Of a DNA stretch of 64,000 nucleotides, positions 59,518-64,000 are shown piece by piece. A program made the position numbers and the translations under genes. The notes beneath the pieces were generated by a model. It did not search any database, was not told where the DNA came from, and saw only the letters and a program-made list of their open reading frames with translations. Origin of the DNA: Gp1-AA133 sp964641665 (lineage in GTDB: Bacteria; Acidobacteriota; Terriglobia; Terriglobales; Acidobacteriaceae). Within the stretch, counting starts at the first letter, position 1. Each line of letters opens with the position of its first letter. The DNA lies in the NCBI GenBank assembly GCA_964641665.1, contig CAZXKO010000023.1:48848-112847 (forward strand), read 5' to 3'.

Positions 59518-62214
59518 TCACCTCCGCCATTCGTCGATCAAGTTGGCGACAAGTCCGCTCCAACCCGTCTGGTGGCTCGCGCCCAGTCCCATACCCGTGT
59601 CGCCGTGGTAGTACTCGCTGAACAAAAGGCAGTCGCGCCAGTGCGGATCTTTCTGAAATTTTGCGTATGGTCCGAAGCACGGTCGCGATCCCGTGTGGTC
59701 TTGCTTGAAGATGGCGATCATGCGATTGGCAGCTTCCTCCGCCATGGTGCTTGGCGTAGTCGGATGACCATTGCTGCCCCGAGGACGCACCGCGGAGGAC
59801 GAACCCAACGCCCGATCAAACTGCAGGAACGATTGAATGAGCAGATACGAGGTTGGAAACCATACGGGTCCGCGCCAGTTCGAATTCCCGCCTTTGAGCT
59901 TCACTTCCGCTTCTCCGGGCTCATACCCAAGGGAGCGGTCACCAAATCGGAATGGGTGCTCGTGGTGATACTTCGAAAGGCTGCGGATCCCGTGCGCCGA
60001 CAGGAATTCGTCGGGATCCCAAATCCGTTCCAGCAACCGCTTGAACTCGTTCGGGTCGGCAATCGAGAGAACATAGCGCTTATCGCCGTTGCCTGTCGCA
60101 TAGCATGCGTCTCCAACAAGATCGGGACGGTTCTGAATGAACCACTCCACGTCCCGAAGAAAGTTGGGATGAGATTGAAGCTCCTCCTGCTCCAACACCT
60201 CGATTGCATAGAGCGGAATCAGGCCCACCAGGGAGCGCAACCGGAATTTGTGGAATTCCCCGTTGGGATAGCGCAGGACGTCGTAGAAGAAGCCGTCCGT
60301 CTCGTCCCATAACTGGTAGTTACGGCCTCCCATTTTCTTCATCGCAGCACCGATGTAGATGAAGTGCTCGAAGAACTTTGTGGCCACGGCTTCGTAGACG
60401 GGATTCGACTTCGCCAGTTCGAGAGCGATGCGCATCAGGTACAGACAGAAGAAGCCCATCCAGCCGGTCGCATCGGACTGTTCCAGAATCGCCCCGTTCG
60501 GGAACTTTTCCCCGCGGTCGACCACGGCTATATTGTCGAGGCCCAGAAACCCGCCCTCGAACACATTGTTCCCCTGGCTGTCGACCCGATTGACCCACCA
60601 GGCAAAGTTCATCAGAAGTTTGTGCAGACATTTCTCAAGAAATGCAGCATCACCCTTGCCGCTGCGCTGTTTCTCCAGTTGATAGACGCGCCAGCACGCC
60701 CACGCGTGGACCGGCGGGTTCATATCGGAGAACTCCCACTCGTAGGCGGGGATCTGACCGTTGGGATGTTGGAACTGCTCAAACAAGAGGATCCACAGAT
60801 TTTCCTTGGCGAACTCAACGTCTACCAGCGCAAGTGTGATGCACTGAAATGCGAGATCCCATGCAGCAAACCATGGAAATTCCCACTTGTCGGGCATGGA
60901 AAGCACCCGCATCGAATTCAGATGGCGCCAGTGGATGTTTCGCATCCGCTTGCGAGATGCGGGCGGAGGCTGTTTTGGATTGTCGCCATCGAGCCACAGA
61001 TTCACGTCCCACAAGTAGATCTGCTTGCTCCAGAGCATTCCGGAAAGGGCCTGGCGCTGAATGTTCCGTTCATCGGGTGTCGCCCGGGGCGGCTGAATTG
61101 CCGCGTAGAACTGATCGGCCTCGGCCTTTCGCTGGGTGACGATTGGATCGACTTCTGTCAAGGGAGCAGCCAACCGATCGGGGCTCAATCGAAGTCGCAG
61201 AACAGCGGACTCGCCCGCCGCCACTCGGTACTTGTACTGGATACAGGACTTCGTCCCAGTCTTTGCCGGGTTCGTGCACTGTTCTCCGTGGACGATTTGG
61301 CGATGAAATGCGTCTTTGACGAATGGCTTGCGATCGGAGGCGCACCCATACAAACGAATCGCATTACTCTCGTTATCGGTGAACAGTGCTTCGCCGTTCG
61401 CGGAAGCACACAGATAACGCTTCCCCAGTGAGTATGGGAACTGCAGGTTACGCAGAGGAGTAGCTCGCGTGTCATCGGCAACCAACGTGATCCCGGCTTC
61501 TGAAGGAGCCACCGAGATGGTGGGCTCGGGGCTTGAAGTGTCAGTCCAGGCCCATGTGTTGCGAAACCAGAGATGCGGGAGCAAATGAAGGTCGGCCGGA
61601 TCCGGGCCCCGGTTGATCGCCTCAATTCGAATGCAAATATCCTCTGGAGTGTTCTTCGCGTACTCGACCACAACATCAAAGTAGCGATCCTCATCGAATA
61701 TCCCCGTATCCAGCAGTTCAAACTCCGACGCGCCCACTTGACCCCAGCGGCGCCGGTTCTCCTCCACGAGTTCGAAATACGGGAAGGCCCGCTGAGGGTA
61801 CTTGTACAGCATCTTCTGATAGCTGTGAGTCGGGGTATTGTCGAGATAAAACCAGTACTCCTTAACGTCTTCGCCGTGGTTCCCCTCGTTTCCTGAAAGG
61901 CCGAACATGCGCTCCTTGAGGATAGGGTCCTGGCCGTTCCACAAGGCCAGCGCGAATACCAGGAGTTGATAGCGATCGCAGATCCCGGCGATTCCATCCT
62001 CGCCCCAGCGATACGCTTTGCTTCGCGCCATATCGTGGGTCAGGAACTCCCACGCACAGCCATCCGGACTGTAGTCTTCTCGCACGCTCCCCCAGGATCG
62101 TTCACTGACGTATGGCCCCCATTTTCGCCAGGGGGCAACCAACCCTGTGTAGGACTGGGCCAGGCGTTCGTGTTCCTTGCTCGGCAACTTTCTGGAGGGC
62201 TCACCCATGCTCAC
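59518..62214 (-). CDS. Large GH63-like glucosidase
   Basis: This 898-residue protein resembles prokaryotic GH63-type glucosidases: WGPYVSERSWGSVREDYSP near the N-terminus, and an (alpha/alpha)6 catalytic domain with KWEFPWFAAWDLAFQCITLA, IPAYEWEFSDMNPPVHAWA and NSNWRGPVWFPTSYLLIQS. No signal peptide is visible, so it probably acts in the cytoplasm on alpha-glucosides or mannosylglycerate-type substrates. GTG 62214 overlaps the cytochrome stop (GTGA) and has GAGAAGG seven bases ahead; ATG 62208 is an alternative. It is 4 bases before the K+ channel gene. Confidence 0.85.
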   Translation of the reverse strand: MSMGEPSRKLPSKEHERLAQSYTGLVAPWRKWGPYVSERSWGSVREDYSPDGCAWEFLTHDMARSKAYRWGEDGIAGICDRYQLLVFALALWNGQDPILKERMFGLSGNEGNHGEDVKEYWFYLDNTPTHSYQKMLYKYPQRAFPYFELVEENRRRWGQVGASEFELLDTGIFDEDRYFDVVVEYAKNTPEDICIRIEAINRGPDPADLHLLPHLWFRNTWAWTDTSSPEPTISVAPSEAGITLVADDTRATPLRNLQFPYSLGKRYLCASANGEALFTDNESNAIRLYGCASDRKPFVKDAFHRQIVHGEQCTNPAKTGTKSCIQYKYRVAAGESAVLRLRLSPDRLAAPLTEVDPIVTQRKAEADQFYAAIQPPRATPDERNIQRQALSGMLWSKQIYLWDVNLWLDGDNPKQPPPASRKRMRNIHWRHLNSMRVLSMPDKWEFPWFAAWDLAFQCITLALVDVEFAKENLWILLFEQFQHPNGQIPAYEWEFSDMNPPVHAWACWRVYQLEKQRSGKGDAAFLEKCLHKLLMNFAWWVNRVDSQGNNVFEGGFLGLDNIAVVDRGEKFPNGAILEQSDATGWMGFFCLYLMRIALELAKSNPVYEAVATKFFEHFIYIGAAMKKMGGRNYQLWDETDGFFYDVLRYPNGEFHKFRLRSLVGLIPLYAIEVLEQEELQSHPNFLRDVEWFIQNRPDLVGDACYATGNGDKRYVLSIADPNEFKRLLERIWDPDEFLSAHGIRSLSKYHHEHPFRFGDRSLGYEPGEAEVKLKGGNSNWRGPVWFPTSYLLIQSFLQFDRALGSSSAVRPRGSNGHPTTPSTMAEEAANRMIAIFKQDHTGSRPCFGPYAKFQKDPHWRDCLLFSEYYHGDTGMGLGASHQTGWSGLVANLIDEWRR

Positions 62215-63545
62215 GGACCCGCCTTCTCATCTCGCCCAGCACGAGCGAGAACTGCACTTACCTTCTGCATCTGCGCGGCAAATTGAGGCGCGTTGTACGC
62301 GGAGGGATTGTCGACTTGCTGGAAAAGTCCGTTGATGCTCTCCCGAAGCTCCGCCTCGTTTGCATCCTTGGCGTTCTGTTTGTAAGCCACGAACAGCGAG
62401 TCCAACGACATCGCCGACTGTTCGGCGGCACGCTGTCCCTGGATTGAGATCGTCTCGCCATCCTGAGCGATTGCCCGCATCAACCCGATGGCGAAGGAGC
62501 GGTCGTAAGCTCGGGTATTCAGCTGTTGAGCAAATTGTCCGGCAACGGCTGCAGCCCGATTCGCCGTGGAGCTGATCTCTTGCGGACTCCCATTTAACTG
62601 CCCTAGCAGACTTGCCAGCTTCGCCACGTCGGCATCCAACTGAGTCGCCAAGTTGACGTCTGTCTTTCTCGCGAGATGGCGAAACACAACATACCTAGAG
62701 GCATTCCACGCCGGCACGCCTGGCTTGCGTCCGGGATATCCGAGCTCCTGCCGCCAGCTATCCTCCGGCTTGGTCAGACTGTGATGGCAAGCGAAGCAGT
62801 CCAGTTCCGCGTATTCCGGCCAGGTTGAACCGCTCGCACGACGGGCCAACCGCTCTAACCCTTTCTGCAGTTGTACGGCTTCGCCGACTCCCCACTCTTG
62901 AACTCCCCGCCATGCGTAATCCGGCGGCTGGTTCCAATGCTTCGGCATGACGGCACTGAACAGATTGAGTTCGAAGGTCAAGTCGGGGTGTCCGGCCGCG
63001 ATCATTTCGTGGTCGACGAATTTCTCTACCGTCCCTAGATGGCAACTGAGACAACGATCGCTCCTCTTGATGAGATCGCGGGTATCGAACATACCAAACT
63101 GGACGGACTTCTCGTGCGGCCAGCCACGAGTCGTGTGTGGGCCAAGCCATCCTGAGGCCGGGCCATGGCAGTTCTCGCAACTAACGCCGTCGACTAGTTC
63201 GAAGGTCTCCGCGCGCTGGTTGGCGGGAACTGACAGTGCATGACATGCAAGGCATTTTTGCGCCTGGTCGGGACGCCCGATGCCGAGCAACTTTCCGATC
63301 CGCATCGACACCGCGCTGGAAAGCACCTGGTAAGCTCGCGCGTGCTTGTCCTGTCCCGCCCAGATGCTGTACTCATTCTGCGAGACACGAGTGATCTGCT
63401 TCGGCTGGATGCTTCCGTGACAAGCACTACTCGCGCAACCGCCGGGACCGTTGTACTTGCCGGCTGGGGCATTCTGAGCCAGCACGGTTGGCGCCAATGC
63501 GAGGCACACTACTACTCGCCACGCCGAGTTCGGTGCCTTGCCCAT
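62211..63545 (-). CDS. Periplasmic pentaheme cytochrome c
   Basis: This 444-residue protein has a signal peptide (about 1-23) and five heme-attachment motifs: CASSACH (CX4CH, 37-43), CLACH (98-102), CENCH (123-127), CLSCH (165-169) and CFACH (250-254). The heme part resembles cytochrome c554-type proteins; the C-terminal 190 residues without heme motifs look helical. A role in periplasmic electron transfer is likely, but donor and acceptor are unknown. Its stop overlaps the start of the glucosidase, an odd functional pairing. Confidence 0.9.
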   Translation of the reverse strand: MGKAPNSAWRVVVCLALAPTVLAQNAPAGKYNGPGGCASSACHGSIQPKQITRVSQNEYSIWAGQDKHARAYQVLSSAVSMRIGKLLGIGRPDQAQKCLACHALSVPANQRAETFELVDGVSCENCHGPASGWLGPHTTRGWPHEKSVQFGMFDTRDLIKRSDRCLSCHLGTVEKFVDHEMIAAGHPDLTFELNLFSAVMPKHWNQPPDYAWRGVQEWGVGEAVQLQKGLERLARRASGSTWPEYAELDCFACHHSLTKPEDSWRQELGYPGRKPGVPAWNASRYVVFRHLARKTDVNLATQLDADVAKLASLLGQLNGSPQEISSTANRAAAVAGQFAQQLNTRAYDRSFAIGLMRAIAQDGETISIQGQRAAEQSAMSLDSLFVAYKQNAKDANEAELRESINGLFQQVDNPSAYNAPQFAAQMQKVSAVLARAGRDEKAGP

Positions 63546-63778
63546 GGCTTCGTTGACGTCGCTAAGGATTCCGCGCGTGATCGTTGGCGGCGGCTTGGCT
63601 GTTTTTACCTATTCCGCACATCGGAATCAATTGACAGTTTGGTACGTCACCAGCACTGTCGTACAGGTCCCCTCGTAAGCCTGGGTGTCCCAAGATCGGC
63701 ATTCCCCGACGCGAATCCTTGGCGATAAGATTCTTCACAACTCTCTGATACTCACGGGGCTAAGGGGATACTAGCGCC

Positions 63779-64000
63779 TTGTTCGACCAACTCAGGGCGA
63801 TTCAGCAGAAGTTTGGCTATTTGCCGGCTGATCAACTCCACCAACTAGCTGCCCGGATCAACGTCCCGGTAAGCCAGATTCACACCGTCGCCAGCTTCTA
63901 TCCTCATTTCCATCTGACCCCGCCCCCGCGGGCTGAGGTGAAGGTTTGCGCCGACATGACTTGCCATCTCCGCGGCGGCCCGGAACTTAAAGCGGAGCTG
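63779..64000 (+). CDS. nuoE: NuoE-like NADH dehydrogenase subunit, N-terminal part
   Basis: The 74 visible codons from TTG 63779 encode LFDQLRAIQQKFGYLPADQL, then IHTVASFYPHFHL and VCADMTCHLRGGPELKAEL. The helical start, the VASFYPHF block and the first Cys pair (CADMTC) of a thioredoxin-like [2Fe-2S] domain match NuoE/HoxE-type subunits, possibly fused to a NuoF-like part beyond the window. AAGGGG lies at about 63762-63767. The start is tentative. The 233 bases before it hold no other gene. Confidence 0.7.
   Translation, partial: MFDQLRAIQQKFGYLPADQLHQLAARINVPVSQIHTVASFYPHFHLTPPPRAEVKVCADMTCHLRGGPELKAEL

Noticed and set aside
63631..63778. TTGACA at 63631 as promoter of the NuoE-like gene
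   Set aside because: No acceptable -10 box is found 16-18 bases downstream, so the match is probably chance.
1..64000. CRISPR arrays, rRNA, tRNA, insertion sequences, prophage
   Set aside because: No regularly spaced direct repeats, no tRNA cloverleaf or rRNA-like segment, and no transposase, integrase or phage structural genes were recognised by reading; short RNA genes could still be missed.

Overview
The window reads as chromosomal DNA from a GC-rich, aerobic, heterotrophic bacterium, most likely an Acidobacteriota (Terriglobia-type) soil organism. This placement is inference. It rests on the overall gene repertoire, the short palindromic filler in several gaps, and familiar acidobacterial families such as DUF2252, C45 hydrolases, GH63-like glucosidases and kdp operons with split KdpD. 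No rRNA, tRNA, CRISPR array, phage or insertion sequence was seen.

Layout. (1) 1-8.4 kb: end of a DUF2339 membrane protein, a YjbQ protein, a small cytochrome c, then a tightly overlapping set: HybA-like Fe-S protein, HybB/NrfD membrane subunit, a histidine kinase whose periplasmic domain carries two c-type heme motifs, a sigma54 response regulator, and an archaemetzincin. (2) 8.4-13.1 kb: a frameshifted small zinc-motif gene, an unknown gene, DUF2252, an L,D-transpeptidase, and an SPFH protein with a mini membrane protein. (3) 13.3-19.1 kb: an unknown exported protein, an orphan solute-binding protein and an NtrY/NtrC-type two-component pair. (4) 19.1-28.3 kb: a CocE-type hydrolase, then a TetR-centred divergent locus. 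TetR, Rieske oxygenase and amidohydrolase run one way; two FAD enzymes and a betaine-homocysteine-methyltransferase-like enzyme run the other. (5) 28.4-37.3 kb: Dps and the Kdp K+ transport locus (small ORF, kdpF, A, B, C; kdpE; KdpD split into two divergent genes).

(6) 37.3-49.3 kb is the most interesting part. A minus-strand sulfur assimilation operon (siroheme sulfite/nitrite reductase, siroheme synthesis, CysH, then TauE/SafE and DUF1634) and a plus-strand histidine operon (hisI-G-D-C-B-H-F-A) diverge from one control region. Each begins with a promoter, a tiny leader ORF and an intrinsic terminator directly before the first structural gene. The sulfur leader encodes CCCCTCC; the histidine leader encodes HKHHRHHHHAH. 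They look like back-to-back ribosome-mediated attenuators for cysteine and histidine, and in both the -10 box lies so close to the ATG that the leader mRNA should be essentially leaderless.

(7) 49.3-64 kb: an ATP-grasp ligase with a zinc peptidase, an HpcH/HpaI aldolase, a C45 hydrolase, GluQ, a dicarboxylate symporter, an aldehyde dehydrogenase, a K+ channel, a large glucosidase overlapping a pentaheme cytochrome, and the start of a NuoE-like gene cut by the window end.
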